64,000 bases of DNA, from positions 209,975 to 273,974 of the forward strand of contig QOZR01000008.1 of the NCBI GenBank assembly GCA_003576685.1, written 5' to 3'. A program made the translations under genes and the position numbers. Positions 1 through 9,141 of the stretch are shown piece by piece. Below the pieces are notes generated by a model. That model saw nothing but the letters and a program-made list of their open reading frames with translations, did no database searches and was not told where the DNA came from. Source of the DNA: Virgifigura deserti. GTDB lineage: Bacteria > Pseudomonadota > Alphaproteobacteria > Dongiales > Dongiaceae. The stretch's first letter is position 1. Each line of letters begins with the position of its first letter.

Positions 1-556
1 GACATCGGTGCGCAGCCACGTCCAGGCGCTGTCGCAGTGCCGCATCCTGATCCGAGAGCTGGGCCTCAAGGCCGTCGTTCATGCCGACACCGCCGGCGCC
101 GCGGCCGAAGTGGCGGCCCGTGGCGACCCGACGGAAGCGGCCATTGCCTCGGCCCTCGCGGGGGAGATCTACGGGCTCGACAGCCTGAAGGTCGGAATCG
201 AGGATGCCGAGCACAACACGACCCGGTTCGTCATCTTGGGCCGCGAGCCGTCCGATCCGGATCCGGCGGCCGGACCGGTGATGACCAGCCTCGTCTTCCG
301 CGTGCGCAGCGTTCCGGCGGCGCTCTACAAGGCGCTCGGCGGCTTCGCTACGAACGGCGTCAACATCACCAAGCTGGAAAGCTATATCATCGACGGCGGC
401 TTCACCGTCGCCCAGTTCTACGCCGACATCGAAGGCCACCCGGATCAGCGGCCGGTCCGCCTGGCGCTGGAGGAGCTCAGCTTCTTCTCCCGCGAGGTCC
501 GCATTCTCGGCGTCTACCCCGCCCATTCCTTCCGGCGCCAAGGCGCGCCGACGTGA
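1..556 (+). CDS. pheA: Prephenate dehydratase, C-terminal part (5' end outside window)
   Basis: Converts prephenate to phenylpyruvate in phenylalanine synthesis. The reading frame is open from base 2, so the gene starts upstream of the window. What remains is the end of the catalytic domain, with the conserved DNTTRF-like stretch seen here as HNTTRFVILG, followed by an ACT domain (about the last 90 residues) that contains the ESYIIDGGFTVAQFYAD stretch. The ACT domain normally binds phenylalanine for feedback inhibition. The frame ends at a TGA, and the next gene converges on it after about 20 bases. The family assignment is firm; nothing can be said about the missing N-terminus. Confidence 0.9.
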   Translation, partial: TSVRSHVQALSQCRILIRELGLKAVVHADTAGAAAEVAARGDPTEAAIASALAGEIYGLDSLKVGIEDAEHNTTRFVILGREPSDPDPAAGPVMTSLVFRVRSVPAALYKALGGFATNGVNITKLESYIIDGGFTVAQFYADIEGHPDQRPVRLALEELSFFSREVRILGVYPAHSFRRQGAPT

Positions 557-578
557 TTTCCGGGGGCTCGTAGAGCCG

Positions 579-1505
579 TCAAGACTCCGCCAGCCAGTCC
601 TCGATCAGCCGGCGGGCGATGGAGACGCGGCGGGGCAGGCGGAACCGCTCGTCCTCCGGGCAGTTCCGCAGCTCGTGGCGGCTGAACCAGCGCGCGTCAG
701 CCAGCTCGTCCGTTGCGATGCGCAGCGCCGTGGCGCGCGCCCGGGCGGTGAACCCCAGCATGATCGAGGCCGGAAAGGGCCAGGGCTGCGAGGAGTGATA
801 GCGGACACTGTCGACCGCAATTCCGACTTCCTCAAGCACTTCCCGGCGCACCGCGTCCTCGAGGCTCTCCCCCGGTTCGACGAAGCCGGCCAGCACCGAA
901 TACATGCCCGCCGTCCAGTCGGACTGGCGGCCGAGCAGCAGCCGGTCGCCGTCGCTGACCAGCATGATCACCGCCGGATCCGTGCGCGGATGATGCGGGG
1001 CGGCGCAGGCGGCGTCGGCGCAGCGGCGCAGATGGCCGCCTTCGAGGCTGACGGTCGGGCTGCCGCAGATGCCGCAGAAGCGGTGCCGCCCGTGCCAATG
1101 CAGCAGGCCGCGCGCATAGGCCAGCAGGGCGCCGTCCTGATGCCCGATCAGCGGGCCGACGCTGCGCAGCTCGACGAAGGCGCCTTGCGGGGCCGGAAGG
1201 ACCGTCGCCGGATCGTCAAGGTGCGACAGGTCGACGGCGAAATGCGCCGCCGTCCCTGCCATTCCCAGGAAGGCGACCGCCGGTGCATCGGGCAGAAAGG
1301 CCGCCGCATCGGCCCTGGACACCGATGCCGCCACGGGCGAATCATCGCCCTGGATCAGATTCTGGCCGCGCCAGACGGGCAGAATGCGCGTCGTCGGATC
1401 GGCCAGCCGGTCGGCGATCCAGGCCTCGTCCCGCCGCCGTTCGGCCGCGCGATCGAGTGCGCAGCCGGCATAGGGATTTACCCGCTCGGCGTCGTCTTCT
1501 GTCAT
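579..1505 (-). CDS. nudC: NADH pyrophosphatase (Nudix hydrolase NudC)
   Basis: Hydrolyses NADH (and NAD-capped RNA 5' ends in studied homologues) to the mononucleotides. The 308-residue protein shows the full family layout: an N-terminal beta domain, a four-cysteine zinc ribbon (C144, C147, C162, C167), the Nudix box at about residues 207-229 (GFVEPGESL...REVLEEVGI), and just after it the NudC-specific SQPWPFPAS motif. The length fits bacterial NudC. It converges on pheA and is divergent from the exported protein gene at 1608, with about 100 bases between them. The SQPWPFP motif separates it from generic Nudix enzymes, so I am confident of the identity. Confidence 0.93.
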   Translation of the reverse strand: MTEDDAERVNPYAGCALDRAAERRRDEAWIADRLADPTTRILPVWRGQNLIQGDDSPVAASVSRADAAAFLPDAPAVAFLGMAGTAAHFAVDLSHLDDPATVLPAPQGAFVELRSVGPLIGHQDGALLAYARGLLHWHGRHRFCGICGSPTVSLEGGHLRRCADAACAAPHHPRTDPAVIMLVSDGDRLLLGRQSDWTAGMYSVLAGFVEPGESLEDAVRREVLEEVGIAVDSVRYHSSQPWPFPASIMLGFTARARATALRIATDELADARWFSRHELRNCPEDERFRLPRRVSIARRLIEDWLAES

Positions 1506-1607
1506 CTATTGTCCGGCTGTCGTCGCGAGTCGCCGTGGACAATAGCGCGGCCCATCGTTAGGAGTCACGCGAGAGTATGGTCTCGGGCTGCCAGGAGATC
1601 GCGACGC

Positions 1608-2330
1608 ATGATTCGAGCATTTCGGCCGCGGCTGGCCGCACTCCTGTTGTTGGTAGGCCTCGCGACGATCGGTCCCGCCCTGTCGGCGACGGGGGAGTCG
1701 CCACTTCCGCCAGAAGGCCGGCTGACCTATGACGTTCTGCGCCGTGGTGATAGAATCGGGACGCAGACCATCGAATTCGTCCATCGGGATGGCCGCTTGG
1801 TCGTACGCAATCACGTCGACATCAAGATCGATGTGCTGTTCCTCTTCACCTACCGCTTCCGTCACGACTCGGAGGAGCAGTGGGTCGATGGGCGCCTCGT
1901 CGCCTTGACGTCGCGCACGAACGATGATGGCAAGAAGCGGGCGGTCGAGCTTCGGCGGGTGGATGACCGGCTGCGCGGCACCTATAACGGCAAGGCGCGC
2001 GATCTTCCCGCAACGCTCCTGCCCGCGAGCCTGTGGCATCCCGGGACCGTCCGGCAATCGCTGCTGCTCGATCCGATCAAGGGCCGGTCGCGACGGATCT
2101 CGGTGACCGACAAGGGCGAGGAGCGGCTCGACCTTCCGGAGGGCGCGATCACGGCCCATCGCTACGCGATCACGGGCCAGGTCGAGCGCGAGCTCTGGTA
2201 CGGGCCGGACGGCCGCCTCCTTCAGATGCGTTTTTCCGCGAAGGACGACTCGAAAATCACTGTGATTCTGCGGTCGTCGTCCCCGATCGAGAGTCACGCG
2301 GCAACTGCACCCTTGTCCTCCGGTACCTGA
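1608..2330 (+). CDS. Exported protein of unknown function (DUF6134/DUF3108-like)
   Basis: A 240-residue protein beginning MIRAFRPRLAALLLL, a classical Sec signal peptide ending near Ala-Thr-Gly at about residue 27. The mature part has alternating short hydrophobic and charged segments (YDVLRRGDRIGTQTI, VVRNHVDIKIDVLFLFTYRF) like the beta-rich periplasmic proteins annotated DUF3108 or DUF6134. The open frame extends far upstream, but the ATG at 1608 directly precedes the signal peptide, so I chose it. No catalytic motif is visible. It lies just upstream of the SRP RNA gene. The family name rests on pattern memory and is tentative; export to the periplasm is well supported. Confidence 0.65.
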   Translation: MIRAFRPRLAALLLLVGLATIGPALSATGESPLPPEGRLTYDVLRRGDRIGTQTIEFVHRDGRLVVRNHVDIKIDVLFLFTYRFRHDSEEQWVDGRLVALTSRTNDDGKKRAVELRRVDDRLRGTYNGKARDLPATLLPASLWHPGTVRQSLLLDPIKGRSRRISVTDKGEERLDLPEGAITAHRYAITGQVERELWYGPDGRLLQMRFSAKDDSKITVILRSSSPIESHAATAPLSSGT

Positions 2331-2343
2331 GATCTGATATAGT
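2313..2343 (+). promoter_or_regulatory. Likely sigma-70 promoter of the SRP RNA gene
   Basis: A good -10 hexamer TATAGT (2338-2343) lies about 7 bases before the start of the SRP RNA stem. A TTGTCC candidate -35 (2313-2318) is 19 bases away, longer than ideal. The -10 position relative to the RNA is the main argument; the -35 call is weak. Confidence 0.45.
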
Positions 2344-2348
2344 GTCCT

Positions 2349-2448
2349 TGGGAGGTTGGCGGCGGACGGGCGCCTCGCCAACTCGGTCAGGTCCGGAAGG
2401 AAGCAGCCGTAACGAGTTTCCGCTCGGGTCGCTTAGCCAGCCTCCCGC
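2349..2448 (+). ncRNA. ffs: Small signal recognition particle RNA (4.5S type)
   Basis: RNA core of the signal recognition particle, which binds Ffh (SRP54) and targets nascent membrane proteins. The strongly conserved domain IV tetraloop region GGTCAGGTCCGGAAGGAAGC is present at 2384-2404, followed by AGCCGTAACGAG. The ends pair: GGAGGTTGGC (2351-2360) with GCCAGCCTCC (2436-2445). The length of about 100 nt is right for a minimal bacterial SRP RNA. Its location just before dnaX is common in alphaproteobacteria. Exact ends are estimated from the closing helix. Confidence 0.93.
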
Positions 2449-2481
2449 CCTGCCTTCACCGCTGGCCCAGTCTCTGGCGCG

Positions 2482-4407
2482 ATGTCCGATCAGCCGAATT
2501 CGACGACGATACAGCCTGAGAGCGCCATACAGGGCCAGATTTCTGGTGCCGCTCATTATCGCGTCCTAGCCCGAAAATATCGCCCGTCGACCTTCCGCCG
2601 GATGATCGGTCAGGAAGCGATGGTGCGGACGCTGACCAACGCGATCGCGGCCGGCCGGCTGGCGCATGCCTTCATCCTCACCGGCGTGCGCGGTGTCGGC
2701 AAGACGACGACGGCGCGCATTCTCGCGCGCGGACTGAACTGCATCGGTCCGGACGGGGCGGGCGGTCCGACGGCGGATCCCTGCGGCGTCTGCGAGAACT
2801 GTCGCGCCATCGCTGAGGATCGCCATGTCGACGTGCTGGAGATGGATGCCGCCAGCCGCACCGGGGTCAACGACATCCGCGAATTGATCGACGGCGTCCG
2901 CTACCGTCCGGTTTCGGCGCGCTACAAGGTCTATATCATCGACGAAGTGCACATGCTGTCGAACAACGCCTTCAACGCGCTGTTGAAGACGCTGGAAGAG
3001 CCGCCGGCGCATGTGAAGTTCATCTTCGCCACCACCGAGATCCGCAAGGTGCCGGTCACCGTCCTGTCGCGCTGCCAGCGGTTTGATCTCCGCCGGGTCG
3101 ATGCGGAGACGTTGACCCGTTACTTCGCGAGCATCGCCGAGGACGAAAAGGCCGTGATCGCACCGGCCGCGCTGGCGCTGATCGCGCGGGCGGCCGACGG
3201 CTCGGTCCGCGACGGGCTGTCCCTGCTCGATCAGGCCTTCGCGCTCGCCGAGGGCGAGGTCACCGAGACGCAGATCCGTGAGATGCTCGGGCTGGCGGAC
3301 CGGACGCAGCTCTTCGAACTGTTCGACCGGGCGATGCGGGGCGATGCCGCCGGCGCGCTGGCGCTGGTGGCTGACATGTACCATGCCGGCGCCGATCCGG
3401 TGGTTCTGCTGCAGGATCTGCTCGAACTGACCCATTGGCTGACCCGGATCAAGATCGTGCCGCAGACGGCCGACGGGCCGGCCGTGCCGGAGGCGGAGCG
3501 TGTGCGCGGCCGGGCGATGGCGCAGGCGCTGTCGATGGGCGCGCTGGCACGGACCTGGCAGATGCTGCTCAAGGGCCTTGGCGAGGCACAGGCCGCGCCG
3601 GCGCCGCTACAGGCCGTCGAGATGGTGCTGATTCGCCTGACGCATGCCGCCGAAATGCCGACGCCGGCGGAGCTCGTGCAGCAGCTTCAGGGGCACGGAA
3701 GCAGCCAGGGAAATGGGGCCGAACCCCGGCCCGGTCCAACGCGCTCGGCTCCGATGGCTCCAGCGGCGTCTTCCTTGATCGCGGCGGAGCCGTCGTCGGT
3801 CGCCGATTCCGGCCGGGACATGCCGCCGAACCGGCCGCGCGCCGCGCTTGCCGTCGGGGGCGGCAGCTTCGTTTCGCCGGCCGCCGATCCGGGTGCCGCC
3901 CATCCCGGGGCTCCGGAAGTGGTCGAACCGGAGGCCGAGGCCGCCGCCTTGCCCGATCCGCAGAGCTTCTCGGAGGTGGTGGCGCTCTGCGCCCAGCGGC
4001 GCGAGGCCGTTCTCCATGCTCATCTTGTGAATAGCGTTCATCTGGTCCGCTTCGAGCCGGGGCGGATCGAGCTCCGGCCGACCGACAAGGCGCCGCCGAA
4101 TCTCGCCAACCGGCTGGGCGCCAGCCTCACGGACTGGACCGACCGCCGCTGGGTCGTCAGCGTGTCGCGCGAAGACGGCGAGCCGACGCTTGCGGAGCAG
4201 GCTGCAGCCGCGGCCGAGCGGGACCGGCAGGCAGTCCTTGCTCATCCTCTAGTCGCGGCGGTGATGCAGCGCTTTCCCGGCGCGACGATCGAGGCGATCC
4301 GCGATCTGAAGCCGCAAGTGCCGGCCGCTACCGTCCTGGAGCCGATGGCCACCGAGTGGAGCGACGGGGACGGTCCGGAATCCAACAACGGAGACGAGAA
4401 TCCATGA
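2482..4407 (+). CDS. dnaX: DNA polymerase III subunit gamma/tau
   Basis: Clamp-loader ATPase of the replicative polymerase. The 641-residue protein has Walker A GVRGVGKT at residues 68-75, the zinc module CGVCENC (with an earlier Cys), Walker B DEVHML and the sensor SRCQRF. The middle (about 400-480) is low-complexity Ala/Pro/Gly linker, followed by a C-terminal tau domain expected to touch the polymerase. I saw no A-AAA-AAG slippery heptamer of the E. coli frameshift type, so a separate gamma form is not evident. Its TGA overlaps the ATG of ybaB (ATGA at 4404), indicating translational coupling in a dnaX-ybaB-recR operon. Confidence 0.96.
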   Translation: MSDQPNSTTIQPESAIQGQISGAAHYRVLARKYRPSTFRRMIGQEAMVRTLTNAIAAGRLAHAFILTGVRGVGKTTTARILARGLNCIGPDGAGGPTADPCGVCENCRAIAEDRHVDVLEMDAASRTGVNDIRELIDGVRYRPVSARYKVYIIDEVHMLSNNAFNALLKTLEEPPAHVKFIFATTEIRKVPVTVLSRCQRFDLRRVDAETLTRYFASIAEDEKAVIAPAALALIARAADGSVRDGLSLLDQAFALAEGEVTETQIREMLGLADRTQLFELFDRAMRGDAAGALALVADMYHAGADPVVLLQDLLELTHWLTRIKIVPQTADGPAVPEAERVRGRAMAQALSMGALARTWQMLLKGLGEAQAAPAPLQAVEMVLIRLTHAAEMPTPAELVQQLQGHGSSQGNGAEPRPGPTRSAPMAPAASSLIAAEPSSVADSGRDMPPNRPRAALAVGGGSFVSPAADPGAAHPGAPEVVEPEAEAAALPDPQSFSEVVALCAQRREAVLHAHLVNSVHLVRFEPGRIELRPTDKAPPNLANRLGASLTDWTDRRWVVSVSREDGEPTLAEQAAAAAERDRQAVLAHPLVAAVMQRFPGATIEAIRDLKPQVPAATVLEPMATEWSDGDGPESNNGDENP

Positions 4408-4727
4408 AGAACATCGGCCAGATCATGAAGCAGGCCCAGCAGATGCAGTCCAAGATGGCGGAGCTTCAGGGCGAACTCGATCGCGTCGAGATCACCGGCA
4501 GTTCGGGCGGTGGAATGGTATCCGTCACCCTCACCGGCAAGAGCGAGATGCGCGGTATCAAGATCGACCCGAAGCTGATCGATCCCGCGGAGGTCGAGGT
4601 GCTGGAGGACCTGATCGTCGCGGCCTTCGGCGATGCCAAGGCGAAGGTCGAACAGCATGTCCAGGACAAGATGTCGGAGATGACCGGCGGGCTGCAACTG
4701 CCGCCGGGGATGAAGCTGCCCTTCTGA
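4404..4727 (+). CDS. ybaB: YbaB/EbfC family nucleoid-associated protein
   Basis: Small DNA-binding protein of 107 residues from the ATG at 4404, which overlaps the dnaX stop as ATGA. The start MKNIGQIMKQAQQMQSKM and the central EITGSSGGGMVSVTLTGK are hallmark stretches of YbaB/EbfC. The family forms a homodimer that binds DNA and often sits between dnaX and recR, as here. The open frame begins at 4356, but the upstream residues are the shadow of the dnaX C-terminus, so the internal start is preferred. Confidence 0.94.
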   Translation: MKNIGQIMKQAQQMQSKMAELQGELDRVEITGSSGGGMVSVTLTGKSEMRGIKIDPKLIDPAEVEVLEDLIVAAFGDAKAKVEQHVQDKMSEMTGGLQLPPGMKLPF

Positions 4728-4866
4728 GCGGCGCGGCGGCGCCCGGCCTGTACCGGGCCGGTACTCGTAGAAGGCGCAGCCGCTTCCTATTTATCTCTTG
4801 CGCTCGCGGAAGCGGGTTCGCCTGCCCGATCGGCGGGCTATGTGACTCAATGGACAGGGTTTTCGG

Positions 4867-5460
4867 ATGATGCTCTCCGACATGGAGCGGCTGGTGCAGC
4901 TCCTCGCCAGGCTGCCCGGCCTGGGGCCGCGCTCGGCGCGGCGCGCGGCACTCCACCTGATCAAGAAGCGCGAGTCGCTGATGCTGCCTCTGGCGAGCGC
5001 GTTGGGCGAGGCAGCGGCGAACATCCGCAACTGTTCGGTCTGCGGCAATCTCGACACGGCCGATCCCTGCGGCATCTGCCGCGACCCGCGGCGCGATACT
5101 GCGACGATCTGCGTCATCGAGGGGGTGGCGGATCTCTGGGCACTCGAGCGCACGGCCGCCTTCAAGGGCCGCTATCACGTGCTCGGCGGCACGCTCTCCG
5201 CGCTCGACGGCATCGGCCCGGAGCAGCTCAATATCGACGGGCTGGTCAAGCGCGCCGCCGATCCGGCGGTGACGGAGGTGATCCTCGCCATGGGTGCCAC
5301 CGTCGACGGTCAGACCACCGCCCATTACATCATGGACCGGCTGGCCGGGCTCGACGTCAAGGTGACGCGGCTGGCCCATGGCGTACCGGTCGGCGGCGAG
5401 CTCGATTATCTGGACGACGGTACTCTGACGGCCGCCCTGCGCGCCCGCCGTCCGCTATAG
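4867..5460 (+). CDS. recR: Recombination mediator RecR
   Basis: Acts with RecF and RecO to load RecA onto gapped DNA. The 197-residue protein has the N-terminal helix-hairpin-helix ([11 protein letters not shown]), the four-cysteine zinc finger ([16 protein letters not shown]), the Toprim domain starting [14 protein letters not shown], and the C-terminal [16 protein letters not shown] ring-forming region. Two ATGs occur at 4867 and 4870; either could start the protein. It is third in the dnaX-ybaB-recR order, about 140 bases after ybaB, so it may also have its own promoter. Confidence 0.96.
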   Translation: MMLSDMERLVQLLARLPGLGPRSARRAALHLIKKRESLMLPLASALGEAAANIRNCSVCGNLDTADPCGICRDPRRDTATICVIEGVADLWALERTAAFKGRYHVLGGTLSALDGIGPEQLNIDGLVKRAADPAVTEVILAMGATVDGQTTAHYIMDRLAGLDVKVTRLAHGVPVGGELDYLDDGTLTAALRARRPL

Positions 5461-5551
5461 ACGGCTGCCCAAATTCCGCCCAAGAGTTCGCGGATTCTCC
5501 CGCCCAGGTTTATAAGTTGTCCGGACGAACTCCATGGGAGAGCAGAAAATC

Positions 5552-7006
5552 ATGAGGCAGAAGGGCACTCGCGCTCGGGCCAAAATCATGCCGCGCGCGG
5601 CGGCATTCTCGGCATTCACGCTGGCCGGGTTTCTCGCTACGGGCGCCGCCAACGCCCAGGGGCCGGCGGACGAGCGGCAGGTCGCGCTCGAGGACCAGAC
5701 CGGTGTTTCGATCACAATCTATAACGAGAACCTGACTCTGGTCCGCGACCGGCGGCGCGTCGCGTTGGAGGACGGGCTCAATCGCCTCGCCTTTCTCGGC
5801 ATCAGCCCTCAGATTCGTCCGGAGACGGCGCTGCTGCGCACCGACGGCGCCGAACTCGACATTGTCGAGCAGAGCTTCCAGGCCGACCTGCTGACCCCGC
5901 AGCGGCTTCTCGAGGAGCATGTGGGCGAGACCGTGCGGGTGATCCGGACCGATCCCGAGAGTGGCGCCGAAACCGTCGAGGAGGGCGAACTGTTGAGCGC
6001 CGTCGGCGGCGTCGTGCTGCGCATCGGCGACCGGGTCGAGGTCGATCCGCCCGGACGCATCGTTCTGCCCGGCGTGCCGGCCGGCCTGCGGGCGCGTCCG
6101 ACGCTGGTCACGGTGGTCGAAAGCGGCAGCGCCGGCCAGACGCCGGTCGAGCTCGGCTATCTCACCGGCGGACTGGGGTGGCAGGCCGATTACGTGGCCG
6201 AGCTGAACGGCGCGGAGGATAAGGTTGATCTGAAAGGCTGGATCACCCTCGCCAACGCCAGCGGCGCGAGCTTTCGGGATGCGCGAGTGCAACTCGTCGC
6301 CGGCGAGGTGAACCAGGTCAGCCGGTTCGCGGCGCGCGACATGATGACGATGTCGATGAAGGCCGAGGCCGCGCCGATGCCGGCGCGCGAGGCGCTGTTC
6401 GATTATCACCTCTATAGTCTCGACCGGCCGGTCACAATCGCCGAGAACGAGACCAAGCAGGTGGCGCTGCTCTCCGGCGACGGCGTGCCGGTGCGCAAGG
6501 AATATCGGTTCGCCGGCCTTAACAATATCTACGACCATGCGATGGGCGAGCCCCGGCGCGTCAATGCGACGGTGCGGCTCTCCTTCGAGAATGCGGAGGC
6601 GGGCGGGCTCGGCATGCCGCTGCCGCAAGGCGTTGTCCGTGTCTATGGGGCGAGCGGTGCCGGCGAGCTGATGTTCGTCGGCGAGGACGCGGTCGAGCAT
6701 ACGCCCGCGGACGAGACGGTGCGGCTTACGCTCGGCCGTGCCTTCGACGTCACCGCCCGGGCGCGGCAGACGGCGTTCGAGCAGCTCGGCGAGCGGGTTT
6801 ACGAGACCGCCTTCACCGTCGAGCTCCGCAACGCCAAGGCGGAGCCGGTGAGCGCGACGGTCGTCGAGCAGATCCCCGGCGACTGGGAGGTGCTCGAGGA
6901 AAGTCACCCGCATGAGCGCGTCAGCGCCCAGCAGGCGGAATGGACCGTTCCGATCCCGGCCAACGGGACGACGGAACTCACCTATCAGGTGCGAGTGACC
7001 TACTAG
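5552..7006 (+). CDS. Exported DUF4139 domain protein
   Basis: A protein of about 484 residues with a long signal peptide (MRQKGTRARAKIMPRAAAF... ending GAANAQ). The mature part starts with a short beta domain (NENLTLVRDRRRVALEDG) and ends in a long beta-rich region typical of DUF4139, a family of predicted secreted or mucoidy-linked proteins without a known reaction. I favour the ATG at 5552 because GGGAGAG lies at 5535-5541, well spaced before it; an ATG at 5534 is in frame. It follows recR by about 90 bases on the same strand. Function is not known. Confidence 0.72.
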   Translation: MRQKGTRARAKIMPRAAAFSAFTLAGFLATGAANAQGPADERQVALEDQTGVSITIYNENLTLVRDRRRVALEDGLNRLAFLGISPQIRPETALLRTDGAELDIVEQSFQADLLTPQRLLEEHVGETVRVIRTDPESGAETVEEGELLSAVGGVVLRIGDRVEVDPPGRIVLPGVPAGLRARPTLVTVVESGSAGQTPVELGYLTGGLGWQADYVAELNGAEDKVDLKGWITLANASGASFRDARVQLVAGEVNQVSRFAARDMMTMSMKAEAAPMPAREALFDYHLYSLDRPVTIAENETKQVALLSGDGVPVRKEYRFAGLNNIYDHAMGEPRRVNATVRLSFENAEAGGLGMPLPQGVVRVYGASGAGELMFVGEDAVEHTPADETVRLTLGRAFDVTARARQTAFEQLGERVYETAFTVELRNAKAEPVSATVVEQIPGDWEVLEESHPHERVSAQQAEWTVPIPANGTTELTYQVRVTY

Positions 7007-7079
7007 CAGGATCTCGCCTTTTTGCCGGTCGGAACCCCGTCGCCGCGTCGGTGTTGGCTTCCCTACAAAGGAGGCCGGT

Positions 7080-7313
7080 ATGACGAAAAAGAGCAAAATG
7101 GATCGCAACGCGCTGGACCGCCAGAAGGAGCACTTCCCTACCGAGGAAACCAAGCACCGTTTCGGCGGTCCCGGCAAATCGGCGCGCGAGGGGCATCTCG
7201 ATCCCGATGACCAAGGCAACAAGCCGGGTCAGAACCAAGCGGGACCCGGCCATGAACATCACGCCGGCGACAATCGGCTCAAGCGCGATGTGACGCGATC
7301 CCAGGGCCGGTAA
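7080..7313 (+). CDS. Small very hydrophilic protein, unknown function
   Basis: A 77-residue protein with no hydrophobic segment, rich in Lys, Asp, Gln, Gly and His (for example NKPGQNQAGPGHEHHAGDN), so it is probably largely disordered. An excellent ribosome site AAAGGAGG sits a few bases before the ATG, which supports real and strong translation. It lies alone between the DUF4139 gene and convergent rmuC and ends at a strong hairpin. The composition recalls stress-related hydrophilic small proteins, but I do not recognise a family and give no function. Confidence 0.7.
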   Translation: MTKKSKMDRNALDRQKEHFPTEETKHRFGGPGKSAREGHLDPDDQGNKPGQNQAGPGHEHHAGDNRLKRDVTRSQGR

Positions 7314-7317
7314 GCGA

Positions 7318-7351
7318 GCCGTCGGAAGGCGGTTTAATTGCCTCCGACGGC
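7318..7351. terminator. Bidirectional hairpin terminator between the 77-aa gene and rmuC
   Basis: Left arm GCCGTCGGAAGGC (7318-7330) and right arm GCCTCCGACGGC (7340-7351) pair with a single bulged base around a 9-base AT-rich loop. It begins five bases after the TAA of the 77-residue gene and contains the rmuC stop codon, so it can serve both converging transcripts. Confidence 0.7.
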
Positions 7352-8437
7352 GGGCGCGACGACCAGCGCGGGCGGTGAGGCGGCCTCTTCGAGCTGAAGC
7401 TCCTCGATCCGCTCAGCCCGCTTGCCGACCTTCTCCGTCGAGATCCGGATCTGCCGGACGTCCTCGGTCGCCTGGTCGAAATGCCGTTGCAGCTTGCCGA
7501 CCCTGTCGTCGAGGCGGGTCACGTCGGTCAGCAGGGTTCGTACCTCGGTCTGGATGATGTCGGCCTGCTCCCGCATCCGCACATCCTTCAGCACGGCCCG
7601 CACGGTGGTCAGGGTCGCCATCAGGGTGGTCGGCGAGACGATCCACACCCGGTGACGGAAGGATTCCTCGACCACATTGGGGAAGTTCGCGTGCAGCTCG
7701 GCATAGACGGCCTCGCTCGGCAGGAACATGAGAGCCGATTCGGCCGTCTCGCCGGCGACGATATAGCGCTCCGCGATGTCGCGGAAGTGGGTGCGGATGG
7801 CCGTCGCGAAGGCGCGCCGGGCCTGGACCGTCGCCGCCTCGTCCTTCGCCTCGCGCAGGGCGCGATAGCTTTCGAGCGGGAATTTCGCGTCGAGCGCGAT
7901 CGAGCCCGGTGGGTTCGGCAGGCGGAGCAGGCAGTCGACCCGCCGCCCGCCGCTCAGCGTCGCCTGGAACTCGAAGGCGGAAGGCGGCAGCACGCCTTGG
8001 ATCAGGTCCTGGAGCTGGATCTCTCCGAACGCGCCGCGCGCCTGCTTGTTCGCCAGGATCTCCTGCAGCCCGACGACCTGCGACGACAGTTCGGTGATGT
8101 TCTTCTGGGCCGCGTCGATCACCGCCAGCCGCTCCTTCAGGTCGGTCATCGACTGCTGCGCCTGCTGCGACGATTCCTGCAGCCGGTCGCCGACCCGCTT
8201 GCCGAGATCGGCAAGGCGCTCGTCGAGCGCTTTCGCCAATGCCCGCTCCTGTCCCTGCATCCGCTCGGCGAGCGCCGCCTGCGCCGCCGCCTGGCTCGCC
8301 GCCATCTGCTCCAACCGGCCCGAGAGCTCCGCCACCGCCATGCCCGATTGGTCTGCTGGACGGCGCAACAGCAGAAGGGCGCCGATGCCGAGAATCGCCG
8401 CCAAAGCGGCTATAATCAAAGCCGTGTCGAGGTCCAT
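7334..8437 (-). CDS. rmuC: DNA recombination protein RmuC homologue
   Basis: A predicted membrane-anchored nuclease-fold protein that limits inversions at repeats in E. coli. The 367-residue protein has one N-terminal membrane helix (ALIIAALAAILGIGALLLL), a long coiled coil rich in Ala, Gln and Glu (about 30-110), then the RmuC domain. The restriction-endonuclease-like core is visible as VDCLLRLPNPPGSIALDAKFPLESY in which Asp, Asp and Lys fit PD-(D/E)XK. A second coiled segment follows. It is divergent from def. Family assignment is firm; the biochemical role is inferred from homologues. Confidence 0.9.
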   Translation of the reverse strand: MDLDTALIIAALAAILGIGALLLLRRPADQSGMAVAELSGRLEQMAASQAAAQAALAERMQGQERALAKALDERLADLGKRVGDRLQESSQQAQQSMTDLKERLAVIDAAQKNITELSSQVVGLQEILANKQARGAFGEIQLQDLIQGVLPPSAFEFQATLSGGRRVDCLLRLPNPPGSIALDAKFPLESYRALREAKDEAATVQARRAFATAIRTHFRDIAERYIVAGETAESALMFLPSEAVYAELHANFPNVVEESFRHRVWIVSPTTLMATLTTVRAVLKDVRMREQADIIQTEVRTLLTDVTRLDDRVGKLQRHFDQATEDVRQIRISTEKVGKRAERIEELQLEEAASPPALVVAPAVGGN

Positions 8438-8591
8438 GGATCGCGGTCCGCCTTCAACAGGTCCCTACCGGGCCAACCTAACACGGCCGCTCCCCCGGAT
8501 GCACGGCCGGCGGCCAGTAGGGCGAAGCTTGACGGCGCCCGGCGCAGATCATACCTAATGTCCGAGCAAAAGCAGACAGATACCTGGAACC

Positions 8592-9128
8592 ATGGCTATT
8601 CGCGAGATCCTGATCGCCCCCGACCCGCGGCTGAAGGCGACCTGCAAGCCGGTCGAGCGCGTCGACGGCGAGATTCGTCGTCTGATGGACGATATGCTGG
8701 AAACGATGTATGTCGCGCCGGGCATCGGCCTCGCCGCGCCGCAGGTCGGCGTCCCGGTCCGCGTGATCGTCGTCGACGTCGCGCGCGAGGACGAGCCGCC
8801 GCAGCCCTTGCGAATGGCAAATCCCGAGCTGCTCTGGGTCTCGGACGAGGATGCGATCTACAACGAAGGCTGCCTGTCGCTGCCGGAGCATTATGCCGAC
8901 GTCGCGCGTCCGGCGCGCTGCCGCGTCCGCTATCTCGATCATGAGAACGAGATCCGCGAGATCGAGGCGGACGGCCTGCTCGCGACCTGTATCCAGCACG
9001 AGATGGACCATCTCGACGGCATCCTGTTCGTTGACCATATCTCGGCGCTGAAGCGCAACATCATCCTGCGCAAGCTCCTGAAGGCGCGCAAGGCCGAGGC
9101 CCCCGTCGGCGTCGCCCGCGCCGGCTGA
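8592..9128 (+). CDS. def: Peptide deformylase
   Basis: Removes the N-formyl group from nascent proteins. The 178-residue enzyme has all three family motifs: [10 protein letters not shown] (45-54), EGCLSLP (92-98, metal ligand C94) and QHEMDHLDG (135-143, ligands H136 and H140, catalytic E137). It precedes fmt by 13 bases and is followed by truA, forming the formylation-cycle cluster def-fmt-truA common in alphaproteobacteria. An upstream ATG in the spacer lacks a better ribosome site; the ATG at 8592 places the N-terminus as in known enzymes. Confidence 0.96.
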   Translation: MAIREILIAPDPRLKATCKPVERVDGEIRRLMDDMLETMYVAPGIGLAAPQVGVPVRVIVVDVAREDEPPQPLRMANPELLWVSDEDAIYNEGCLSLPEHYADVARPARCRVRYLDHENEIREIEADGLLATCIQHEMDHLDGILFVDHISALKRNIILRKLLKARKAEAPVGVARAG

Positions 9129-9141
9129 TCGGCCGCCGGCC

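Noticed and set aside
675..2330. 551-codon open frame on the plus strand covering nudC
   Set aside because: Its first 310 codons are the antisense of nudC; only the part from the ATG at 1608 has a signal peptide and is called.
2482..4407. Programmed frameshift in dnaX giving a gamma subunit
   Set aside because: No A-AAA-AAG or similar slippery run with a following hairpin was seen in the expected region.
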